A stretch of 64,000 nt of DNA from an uncultured Chitinophagaceae bacterium (lineage in GTDB: Bacteria > Bacteroidota > Bacteroidia > Chitinophagales > Chitinophagaceae): the NCBI GenBank assembly GCA_937958995.1, contig CALGAP010000008.1, positions 186,001 through 250,000 of the forward strand, in the 5' to 3' direction. Position 1 is the stretch's first letter. Each line of letters begins with the position of its first letter. This document shows positions 34,819 through 44,200 of this stretch, piece after piece. Both the position numbers and the translations under genes were made by a program. The notes beneath the pieces were generated by a model. That model searched no databases. It had not been told where the DNA came from and saw only the letters and a program-made list of their open reading frames with translations.

Positions 34819-36276
34819 ATGCCATTCAGCAACCTACATGCACGAATACTGATCGTGGATGATGATGAAGACGACTATTTCCTGACCAGTGAATTGATCA
34901 GGAATATCCCTTCATCGGGGTTCACACTCAATTGGTGTTTCAGCTATAAAGAGGCGCTGGAACAAATGGTTGCCAAGCGCCACGACCTGTACTTTATCGA
35001 TTACCTGCTGGGTGGTAAGACGGGCCTCGAACTGCTGAAAGAGGCAATTGCCGCAGGCGTGGAAGAACCCATCATACTGCTCACGGGCAAAGGCAACCAG
35101 AAAGTGGATATCGAAGCCATGCAGGTGGGCGCCATGGACTACCTGGTAAAAGGCGAGCTGACCGTGGAAAAACTCGAACGCTCAATCCGCTACGCGCTGG
35201 AACGCGGCGCCACTATGAAAGCCCTTCGCGTAAACGAACGCAAATACCGCAGTATGTTTGAGCGCTCGAAAGATATGGTGTTCATCGCCGACCAGGCAGG
35301 TCATTTCCGCGACGTAAACAGCGCCACCTCCGACCTCCTGGGTTATTCCCGCGAAGAACTGATGCAGTTAAGCGTATATAACCTATTTACCCAGAAGAAA
35401 GACCTCGACCGTTTCCGCACGCTTTTTATCAACACGCGACAAGTAAATGACCTGGAAGTGGAAATGAAAACCAGGAACAGCGAGACAAAGATTTGCATCA
35501 TTTCTGCCTCACTGGAAACCGACAATAACAATGAGGAATATATGCAGGGCATTGTGCACGACATCACTAACCTGAAGAAAGCAGAAAAAGCCACCTTGCA
35601 GGTGGAAAAGCTGGCTGCCGCCGGCCGCCTCGTGCGCACGCTGGCACATGAAGTGCGCAACCCGCTCAATAATATCAACCTCTCCGTGGAGCACCTGCGC
35701 GACGAAATAAAAGACAACGAAAACTGCGATCTGTATCTCGGCATCATCCAGCGCAACAGCACGCGTATTGGCGGACTGATTACCGAATTGCTCAACAGCT
35801 CGCGCCAACAGGAAATGAAACTGGAGCCAGCTATTCTGCAAAGCGTTATTGACGAAAGCATCACCGAAACCATCGACCGCCTCACGCTGCAGGGCATCAA
35901 TATGCAGATAAAATATCCCGACGAACCCGTGATGGTACAGGTGGACCGTGAAAAACTAAAACTCGCTTTCTCCAATATCATCATCAACGCTACCGAAGCC
36001 ATCACCGGCCCGGGCGGAAAAATCTCTATCAAAGTAGAAAGCAACGACAAATACCACTCTGTCACCATCAGCGACAACGGGTGCGGCATTTCCGAAGAAA
36101 ACATTTCCCGCCTCTTCGAACCCTACTTCACCAGCAAACGCAACGGCATGGGACTCGGCCTCGCCAGCACCCTCAACATCATTCAAAGCAATAAAGCCAC
36201 CATTGACGTAAAAAGCGAACTGAACGTAGGAACCGCTTTTACCATTACTTTCGAAAGAAACGCGGTGGAATATTGA
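34819..36276 (+). CDS. Receiver-PAS-histidine kinase hybrid
   Basis: 485 residues with a receiver at the N-terminus (acidic pocket VDDDEDDYFL, Asp61 in LYFIDYLLGGKTG, Lys in MDYLVKGEL), a PAS domain at about 140-250 (FERSKDMVFIADQAGHFRDVN) and a catalytic kinase part (His277 in AHEVRNPLNNINLS; DNGCGISEENISRLFEPYFT; GMGLGLASTL). 11 bases after the previous kinase gene. Such receiver-first kinases can be controlled by another kinase, so a phosphorelay in the cluster is plausible. Confidence 0.92.
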   Translation: MPFSNLHARILIVDDDEDDYFLTSELIRNIPSSGFTLNWCFSYKEALEQMVAKRHDLYFIDYLLGGKTGLELLKEAIAAGVEEPIILLTGKGNQKVDIEAMQVGAMDYLVKGELTVEKLERSIRYALERGATMKALRVNERKYRSMFERSKDMVFIADQAGHFRDVNSATSDLLGYSREELMQLSVYNLFTQKKDLDRFRTLFINTRQVNDLEVEMKTRNSETKICIISASLETDNNNEEYMQGIVHDITNLKKAEKATLQVEKLAAAGRLVRTLAHEVRNPLNNINLSVEHLRDEIKDNENCDLYLGIIQRNSTRIGGLITELLNSSRQQEMKLEPAILQSVIDESITETIDRLTLQGINMQIKYPDEPVMVQVDREKLKLAFSNIIINATEAITGPGGKISIKVESNDKYHSVTISDNGCGISEENISRLFEPYFTSKRNGMGLGLASTLNIIQSNKATIDVKSELNVGTAFTITFERNAVEY

Positions 36277-36303
36277 ATTTGAATTTGAACAAGGAATTTG
36301 AAC
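36274..36303 (+). repeat. Post-stop TTGAATTTGAA repeat
   Basis: Starts within the stop codon of the hybrid kinase and repeats the word GAATTTGAA three times. Related to 22077-22104. Confidence 0.5.
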
Positions 36304-36317
36304 GCTGAATATAGCTT

Positions 36318-36360
36318 AAAAAAATGGCTGCCGAGAGTATCTTACACACCCCCGACAGCC
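36318..36360 (-). terminator. Rho-independent terminator of the PorT-like gene
   Basis: Stem GGCTGCCG (36326-36333) / CGACAGCC (36353-36360) with one mismatch; on the minus strand it is followed by a run of T (36324-36318). Located 39 bases past the stop of the gene at 36399. Confidence 0.7.
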
Positions 36361-36398
36361 TCCGCAATCCTCAAACTCCACTTCTTTCCAATAATCTC

Positions 36399-37064
36399 TT
36401 AAAATCCGAGAGCGATATAGAGGGAAATAGCGCTGTTCCGTGAATTTTTGGTCAGCTCGCCGGAAAGGCTACCAGATTTCCCGATTTCGCGCAGACCGTA
36501 GTTGTAGCGCGCTCCGAAACCGAAATTGCCTACATCAACACCAATGCCGCCAGAAAGACCGTAGTCGATGCGGTTGAAGTTTTCTGCATTCAAATCGGCA
36601 ATCTTGTCTATGGTACCATCGTCATTCAGATCTTTAATACTCACTGAGGCCAGGTACGCGATATACGGACCTGCATGGATATTAAAGTTTTCACCAAGAT
36701 TGAATACGGCCAGCACAGGCAGTTCCACATAGTTCAGGTTGAAACGATATTCGCCTTCGCCCTGGATAAAGTTGTTGTAATTCTGTTTTGCTCCTTTACT
36801 GCTGTAATTCAATTCGGGCTGAATAGAAAAACCTCTCGTTAAGGGAAGTTTGGCAAAAACACCGACATTTACTCCCAGTTTCATATTCTCATCACTTACA
36901 TCGTCAACGAACATGTTTGAGAGATTAATACCGCCGCGCACGCCGATTTTGGGACTTAAAGCGCTGCCGCCAATTGACTCCTGCTCTTGCGCCATTACAG
37001 ATACGGATGTAAAAAGCATAACTGCCACTAATACCACTCCGCACTTTGAACATAGTTGTTTCAT
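36399..37064 (-). CDS. PorT-like outer-membrane beta-barrel protein
   Basis: 221 residues. A signal peptide ends in SVSVMAQ (about 26). The mature part has the OMP_b-brl_2 pattern: PKIGVRGGINLSNMF, LGVNVGVFAKLPLTRGF, SIQPELNYSSKG, LNYVELPVL and a C-terminal ALGF with aromatic end, so it is an outer-membrane barrel. An internal loop carries the acidic repeat DLNDDGTID, similar to a calcium-binding EF-hand-like loop. No substrate inferred. Followed by a terminator. Confidence 0.87.
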   Translation of the reverse strand: MKQLCSKCGVVLVAVMLFTSVSVMAQEQESIGGSALSPKIGVRGGINLSNMFVDDVSDENMKLGVNVGVFAKLPLTRGFSIQPELNYSSKGAKQNYNNFIQGEGEYRFNLNYVELPVLAVFNLGENFNIHAGPYIAYLASVSIKDLNDDGTIDKIADLNAENFNRIDYGLSGGIGVDVGNFGFGARYNYGLREIGKSGSLSGELTKNSRNSAISLYIALGF

Positions 37065-37238
37065 AAAGTAACGTTTTGTTATAGTCTCTTATAAATTCCC
37101 GTGCCCGCGGAGTTGAAGAAAGCCATAACGGTGGCTAACCGGGTTACGTAGAAATATATCCTCATTTGTCGAGGGAGATATTCGTTTTGTAGGGCAATTT
37201 TCTACGGTGCGTGGTATAAAAATTTTGATAGGTTGTGT

Positions 37239-38918
37239 ATGAAAAAAATCCTCATTCTCGCAGCCGTAGTGGTAGTAATACTGGTGGCAGGAGCCATCGT
37301 ATATTTTAACTGGAGGCATAATTTCCTGCGAAAGGAATTGCCTGACCTGGTCTTTTTAAAATCAGACAGCGTTTACCAGATTTCGTATGGAGACGTATAT
37401 ATAGACGAAGTGGGCGGAGAAGTGATTATTGAAAAATTGTTGCTCAAGCCCGATTCCATCCATCGCTCCGATAAAAGCTCATTACCCGGTTCATTACTGG
37501 AAGTGTATATACCCCGATTACATCTCTCGGGTGTGCAAACCGACCGGGCTGTACTGAATGAGCAACTTATCGCCCGAAAACTACAATTGACAGAGCCCAT
37601 TGTTACCCTATACCGGAATGGCAAGAACGATAAAGGCGATGAAACGAAGAAAGATGATACCGATAACTCGCAACGCATCTACAAAGCCATACTCCGCAAC
37701 CTGATGCGCATCAAGATCGACAGCATACTGATAGACAGCGCGCGCTACCATATGGTGGGCTGGAAATCAGGTGACACTACACTTACCTGCGCGCCCGTCA
37801 CTGTTTCACTGTTCGATCTCGACATCAGCGACAGCACCGCCAATGATTCCTCCCGCGTGTTGTTTGCCAAAAGAGCTCAGCTCACTGTTGACAAACTGAA
37901 AATTTTCAATGATGCCGGTCTCTACAATTTTCGTTTTTCATCCCTGGACCTCGATTCGGAGCACAAGACGCTCACCGCAAAGAAGCTGGAAGTCGACCCC
38001 ATTCATAGCGAAGCAGTATTTGCGCGCCTAAAAGGTGAACAGGCCGACCGCTTTGATGTAAAATTTTCAGGTGCTCATTTTACCAATATAGATGTGACAC
38101 AAGTGCTCAATGGTAACCTGGTAGCAGATGCGCTTACAGTCAAGGAAGGAATTATAAAAATATTCAGGGATAAAAATTATCCGAACAAGAATATCAGTAA
38201 AATCGGGAGGTTTCCGCACCAGTTGTTGATGCGCGCAGGCACTGATATTTCATTACGCAAAGTTGATATTCAAAGCGGACTGATCGAATACAAAGAAAAA
38301 AGCGATCTCACCGGTATGGCAGGAAAAATTCTGTTCGACAAAAGCACCATCAGCATTGCCAACCTGAGCAACCGCCCGGAAGATTTGCGCGCCAATCCCA
38401 CCTGTCTTATCAATATGAAAGCAAAATTCCTGGGCGTGGTGCCGGTGAATGTGAATCTCCGGCTTTATACCGGTAGTAAAAATGGGAGATTCACTGCCAG
38501 TGGCAACCTGGGCGCAACAGATGCTACGGTGTTGAATCAAATCGTCAACCCGCTGGGTCTCGCCAATATTGAATCAGGCCAATTGAATGGATGCCAGTTT
38601 CACATAGATGGAAACGACTATGGTGGAAATGGCACCGTGAAACTGCTGTATAATAACCTGAAGGTTAAATTGCTGAAGCAAGACGAAGACAATGGTGAAT
38701 TGAAATCAAAAAAGCTGGCTTCGCTGCTGGCCAATGCCGCTATCAAAGATGAAAACCCGAAAAAGAACAAGCCTCCAAGAATAGCGCAGGTTAACTACAA
38801 GAGAAATCCTTACAAAGGGTTCTTTAACCTGGTATGGAAATCGATCTTCGCGGGCATCCAGGAAACGGTTGGCGTGCAGGTGAAAGACGAAGCCGTGGCT
38901 AAAAAGGATAACCAATAG
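37239..38918 (+). CDS. AsmA/DUF748-like hypothetical protein
   Basis: 559 residues from the ATG at 37239. N-terminal membrane helix (KKILILAAVVVVILVAGAIVYF), then a large beta-rich extracytoplasmic region (SLDLDSEHKTLTAKKLEVDP, GNLVADALTVKEGIIKI, NLSNRPEDLRAN) of the sort seen in AsmA-like lipid-transfer proteins. Family assignment is by pattern, not by a clear hallmark. Converges on tamA with a 20-base overlap of the two stop ends. The proximity to TamA/TamB supports an envelope role. Confidence 0.6.
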   Translation: MKKILILAAVVVVILVAGAIVYFNWRHNFLRKELPDLVFLKSDSVYQISYGDVYIDEVGGEVIIEKLLLKPDSIHRSDKSSLPGSLLEVYIPRLHLSGVQTDRAVLNEQLIARKLQLTEPIVTLYRNGKNDKGDETKKDDTDNSQRIYKAILRNLMRIKIDSILIDSARYHMVGWKSGDTTLTCAPVTVSLFDLDISDSTANDSSRVLFAKRAQLTVDKLKIFNDAGLYNFRFSSLDLDSEHKTLTAKKLEVDPIHSEAVFARLKGEQADRFDVKFSGAHFTNIDVTQVLNGNLVADALTVKEGIIKIFRDKNYPNKNISKIGRFPHQLLMRAGTDISLRKVDIQSGLIEYKEKSDLTGMAGKILFDKSTISIANLSNRPEDLRANPTCLINMKAKFLGVVPVNVNLRLYTGSKNGRFTASGNLGATDATVLNQIVNPLGLANIESGQLNGCQFHIDGNDYGGNGTVKLLYNNLKVKLLKQDEDNGELKSKKLASLLANAAIKDENPKKNKPPRIAQVNYKRNPYKGFFNLVWKSIFAGIQETVGVQVKDEAVAKKDNQ

Positions 38919-41211
38919 CGATATTAAACACTATGTTTTCGCGCCGCCAGTTGGGATTCCTGAAATTGATATCTTTCAGCACCCAGCGCGGGTCGTGCTC
39001 CCAGGGCTTTCGCAAGGGTATCGCTACATCAAGGCGCAGCACCAGGAAGTTGAAATCGAAACGCAAACCAACACCGGCGCCCACGGCAAGGTCTTTCAGG
39101 AAATCTTTATCAAATTCTCCACCGGGTTTGTTTACCGTGTCTTTATTGTATAGCCAGATATTTCCCACATCCACAAACACAGCGCCGTTAAGGATGCCTG
39201 CAATCGGAAAACGAAATTCGCTGTTTAATTCAAGCCTTATATCACCCGACTGATCATAAAAGGTGGCGGTGCTGGTAGTATCCAAAAAACTACCAGGGCC
39301 GAGTGAACGGCTCCTGAAAGCGCGCACACTGTTATTGCCACCTGAAAAGAATTGCTTGATATAGGGCAACACAGTAGAATTGCCATAAGGAATACCAAAA
39401 CCAGTGATCAGCCGGTTGGCCCACACACTTTTTCTGCCGATGCGGCGGTAGAGTCGAAAATCGAGATCTACCTTGGCGTATTGGCTGAACGGCGCGCCTG
39501 CAATTTTTGCGGTATCGCCTTTTTTTACGTTCGCGCCGGTAATTAAACCGGCTATATTGCCGGAAAGATCGAGCACGCCATTAAAATAGAAACCATTGGC
39601 CACCGCAGTTCCTATCAGATCGTTATAGGTGAATGAATAGGTGGCGCCAAGGATAAACTGCTTTTCCACTGCGCGAAGCAATGTCACATTTCCCTTTGCC
39701 GAATCAATATATTCCTGCGTCACATTGATAGGGTTCACGTAGGTAATGGTAAGCGGCGTCATCTCATGCTCCTTGCGCGCTGTTTCCTTCCAGTTGTAGC
39801 CAAAACTGAAGGTGAAAGAGTTCATAGAAAACAACTTGGTGCGGTTCAGGATATCGTACGACAGCGAAGCGCGCGTGCGCGGCATATAACCTCCGCGTGT
39901 ATTGAAATTGAAGAACGGCACCAGGAAACGTGGAAAGACAAGATTGGTCTCTATACCATAGCGCATGGTGTTGAAACCGCGGAATTGCCCGCTGTATTGC
40001 ACTTCAAAACCATAATTGGCATTGACGGTCCATATTTCCCCGGCACGAAATGTATTTCGGTTTTTCCATCCTACCGTAATATTCGAACCGGTCAGGTTGT
40101 TCGATTTGGTGCTTCCTCTCAACTCAATGCGCAACGATTTTTTCGGCAATCGCGTGAGATAATAGTAGGCATTCAGCAGCGATGAATCGGGATGCGGCAC
40201 CACTTCAAAGCGGTTCTTCACAAACTTGAAAAGGTCGAGGTTGATCAGGCGGTTGATGGTGGCGTTCTGTTCAGTGCGGCTATATATATCGCCGGGCAAA
40301 AAAGGCATGGCCCGCTGAAACAATTTCGGCTTATAAAATTTCTGGCGATCCACCACGTAATAGCCATCATAAAATACCGCGTTGCGCTTGGTGGTATCGG
40401 CCACTGATGTTTCGCGCAGGTTGAACGCAGTATAAATGTAAATATCGTTGATGTGATACACTTTGCGTGCATCTTCAGGGGTGGAAGGTTTGAGGGTGAC
40501 GTAGAGATTTACTTTTTTATTTCCTACCGTGCTGTCAACTTTTACCAACAAGTGATCGGAGTTAAAAAAGTAAAAACCATGTTCCTTCAGGTAATCGTCT
40601 ATGCGCAGCCGCTCCGCCTTGATTACGTCCAGGTCGAATGGCTGGCCGGTTTTCAACAAGGTGTTGGGCATCGATTCGCGTATCTTACTTACCAGCACGG
40701 CGCTGGTATCATCTTCGGGAAAATGAACTTCGGCAATATGATACTGGTCGCCCGTAACAGCTTTGTACCGGGCCGACGCCTTTTTCCCCTTCACGGTAGT
40801 ATCGGCGGTAACCTTTGCCTGGAAATAGCCTTTGTTTTCGAGCCAGCTCTTCTGCACTTCGGTGTTGTGATCCAGGTTCACTGCGCTGAGCAGCACAGGT
40901 GGCTCACCCACTTTATTTTTGAGCCAGCCGCGTAATCCACGTCCGGTTGGTTTATTGCCCGCCAGGTTGTACATCCAAAGTTTGAAGGGCATGCCCAGGA
41001 ATTTGCGGTTGGGTCGCGGACGCGTGAGACCTTCCAGTTGTTTGGCCAGGCTCTTGTTCTTTTTGTTGCTAACAGTATCTTTTACCGCCCTCACGCTGGC
41101 GCCGGTGTACAGCGCATCGCCCTGCGGCACCGATTTGGTGGTGGAGCAAGAAGCGGCTGCCATGGTCACCAGCAGGAAAAACCAATGATATTTTTTCAAA
41201 ATCCTATTCAC
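38899..41211 (-). CDS. tamA: TamA-like Omp85 family protein with lipoprotein signal
   Basis: 770 residues from the GTG at 41211, chosen because it overlaps the tamB stop (GGTGAATAG) behind an AAAAAAGGG tract and gives a lipoprotein signal NRILKKYHWFFLLVTMAAASC. An upstream ATG at 41277 would give 22 extra basic residues. POTRA-like domains cover about 40-330; the C-terminal barrel ends FNIAIGYPF, with the conserved GGNNSVRAFRSRSLGPG loop (the V/I-R-G-F/Y equivalent). Inserts or helps export outer-membrane/surface material with TamB. Anchoring of TamA by lipid is common in Bacteroidota. Confidence 0.85.
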   Translation of the reverse strand: MNRILKKYHWFFLLVTMAAASCSTTKSVPQGDALYTGASVRAVKDTVSNKKNKSLAKQLEGLTRPRPNRKFLGMPFKLWMYNLAGNKPTGRGLRGWLKNKVGEPPVLLSAVNLDHNTEVQKSWLENKGYFQAKVTADTTVKGKKASARYKAVTGDQYHIAEVHFPEDDTSAVLVSKIRESMPNTLLKTGQPFDLDVIKAERLRIDDYLKEHGFYFFNSDHLLVKVDSTVGNKKVNLYVTLKPSTPEDARKVYHINDIYIYTAFNLRETSVADTTKRNAVFYDGYYVVDRQKFYKPKLFQRAMPFLPGDIYSRTEQNATINRLINLDLFKFVKNRFEVVPHPDSSLLNAYYYLTRLPKKSLRIELRGSTKSNNLTGSNITVGWKNRNTFRAGEIWTVNANYGFEVQYSGQFRGFNTMRYGIETNLVFPRFLVPFFNFNTRGGYMPRTRASLSYDILNRTKLFSMNSFTFSFGYNWKETARKEHEMTPLTITYVNPINVTQEYIDSAKGNVTLLRAVEKQFILGATYSFTYNDLIGTAVANGFYFNGVLDLSGNIAGLITGANVKKGDTAKIAGAPFSQYAKVDLDFRLYRRIGRKSVWANRLITGFGIPYGNSTVLPYIKQFFSGGNNSVRAFRSRSLGPGSFLDTTSTATFYDQSGDIRLELNSEFRFPIAGILNGAVFVDVGNIWLYNKDTVNKPGGEFDKDFLKDLAVGAGVGLRFDFNFLVLRLDVAIPLRKPWEHDPRWVLKDINFRNPNWRRENIVFNIAIGYPF

Positions 41212-44200
41212 CCTTTTTTGTTTCTGGTACTGTTGTCGTTTGTTGTTGGTTATCTTGTACTTTTTTTTGCTGCTCATCCTCGGCCTGCCGCGCCTGGCGG
41301 CGCAACTCGCGTCTTCGCTCCCGCTCTTTTTTACTGAGGAAAAGATTTCTGAAACGATTGTAGTCGAGCGTGATCACAAAACCAACGCCCGTTTCAATTA
41401 CATACCCGTCAATAATGCCCTGGTATTCGTTTTTGCGATAGGCGCGCAACATGTAGCGCCCATCCTTGCTCAACCTGTACTCAGCGCTCAGGTTGCCGAT
41501 CAGGTTGCTGGCCTGTTCATTAGCCTGCGTACCTCCCTCCAGTTCAAAATTACTGCCAACTGTCACCTGCAGCCTGTCATTCAGCAATCGCTTCGAAAGG
41601 TTTACGTTCAGGTCGGTGCGCGTGAGCGCATTGCCGCTGGAGTAGTCGTCATAAGAGTTCACATCAAAACTGATATCAACGCCTTCAATTAAGCCCGCTG
41701 CCAGGTTATTCAGCTGCTCAGCCAGTAATTTACTCGCACTCTGCCTGGCAAAACCTTCCGCGGTAATGCCCGGGCCGCTGCTCTGGAAAGGATTTTCTGT
41801 AACAAATCGGTTCAGCAGCAACAGTGCAAATACCTGCTTGTTCATTTCATTAGGCTCCTGTCTAATCTGTGCCAGCCTGGTGGTGACCACTGATATTACG
41901 TCGTTGGGCACCCGAAAATTTCTGTCTTCGGGCAGCACGATATCAAAACCAATTTCGGGTTTCATCAGTTCCCCCGTGAGTTTCAGCTGCACCTCAAAAG
42001 GCATTCTTTGCAGGTACATATTGCGTTCGCCCGCGGTGCCATCAGCGCCAAGCTGGTTGGCCACCAGGTCGAGCGGGGTGGTATTGGCTATGTACACGGC
42101 GGTCACATTTAAGTCGGCCTTGGTAGGCTCGCCTGTCCATACAATCTTGCTGCCTTCCTGTATCTTAAACTGTCGCTGCAGAAAATTAAAAGTGATTTCG
42201 TAAGTCCCTTCCTGTATTTCGTACGAACCCGCCAGCGTTACATGCCCGCTCTTATCGATGCCGCCGGTGAGCAGGCCTTCTCCGCGCATACGAATAAAGT
42301 CGCCGTTGCTTTGGTCGATGATAAGACTAAACATCGCCTCTTTTTTAATCTCCACGTTGGCAGATATATCAAGACCGCGCAGCGGGGTAAAGTTGAGTGA
42401 GTCATAAAGCGCCAATGTATTCAGGAAAAGCGTGTCGTTTTCCGGCGCGTCCATATCCACAAACTGCACAATGCCTTCTCGCTCTACCACGCCGGGATTT
42501 TGTTGTGGAAGCAGTACGCTCAAGTCCGTATTTTCTTCTATCGTCACCGTTCCATCTACTACAGGCAGTTCGGCCGTGCCTTTTATACCCATATCACTGC
42601 TAAATACCAGTTTGCCATAGTACAAATCGTTCGGGTCGCGGCTCTTTGGTTTATCCATCGCCTGGAAATTCCTCGCGCGAATTTTCAAATCGAATCGGGC
42701 ATTGGGAAATGCCTCAGTATAGATCATGCCATCGATAGTGGCCGCATTTTTCAATGAATCTTCGATGCGGAAACTATCGAAGCGAATGCCTTCTGTGTTC
42801 ACCACAATCGACTCATCGGCCACCCTGAAATAATTGTTCAGCATGGTGAGGTTAAAGGAGGTTTCGCGCAGTCGCAGCTTTCCATCCAAAACGGGTTTGG
42901 CCATTGTGCCACGCAGGTTAAACTGCCCTGTCACATCCCCGCTGGCGTTGCGGATGGCGCCGGCAGTAGCACCCTCGATAGTGGCGAGATTGAGTTTTTT
43001 TATTGCTACATCAAAATTAAATTCATCACCATTCACCGGCTGCATATAGTAGTTACCCGCAATGTTGATAGCGTTTCCCTTACCAGTTACTTCCACATCC
43101 GCGCGTATATTCCCGCCCGATGAGTTATTGGCTTCAATCTTCACATTGCCGATGGTATCATTGCTGAAACGGAAATCGGTAATATTGAGATTGCCTACAA
43201 AGGCAGGTTTATTCATGAGATCGCTGAACACGATTTGTCCATCCATAGTACCATCCATCGCCAGCGAATCGAGAATGGCAATGGAAGCAAGAGTGCCTAA
43301 ATGAAAGCTGGTGAAATAAGCTTCAATCGGGCTGTTCAGCGTCTCGCCTCTTGTCTTCAGGCTAAACTGCTGGAAGTTGCGTGTGAGCATGAAATTTCGA
43401 GCGGTGAGCGAATTCTCTGTGAAGCGAATCATATTGTCCGGCGCCACGGCCCAGGATTCATAGTTGAGCAATACTTCGGGACCCAGGTTTAGTTCATACT
43501 CGCGAAACCTGGGTTGTTTCAAAACACCGGCAAGGTGATATTTTTCCTTACCTGCCACATCATTAAAATGTGCGACAAAGTCGAGTTGATTGTTGGCCGC
43601 CCCCGCCTGCAGTGAAAATCCATGCAATGCATTGCCGCCCATCTGCAATTGACCGGTGGAAATATCAGCCACCAGCGAATCATTTTTCACGCCCGCCTGC
43701 ATATTCAGTTGCTCTATCTGCATAGTGCCCAATTGTATCAAAGGCGTGCGGGCAGTGGCGCTCCATCCGCTGTCGCTGGCAAAACGCGCGCGTACCGTTA
43801 CATCGGCAATTTTTTTTATTCCGGGTAAAAATGTTTGCAGAGCGGGATTATCAACCACGTCCGCGAAAATGCTAAACGCATACGGCGATACAACAGTATC
43901 AGACTGCCCCGGCGGCATCACGGCAAAATAAGGTTGCACCGTTTGCATGAAAATGGCAGCCAACTCAGTCAGCTTATATTTCCCGCTGATGCCCACATTG
44001 CCGAGATCACTTTGCAATATTATGGAACTGGTATCACCACTTCGGTCTGCTCTTATACGCACAGTGTCGAGTTGTAGCCTGTCTGTACCAATCACCAGTA
44101 AAGAATGAATAATATCCGCTCTCCCCTGCAGACTGTCGGGATCGAGGCTGGTGAATTCAGCATCCAGTTTGCCCCGGTAAATCATAGCCTGCGGTGTTAG

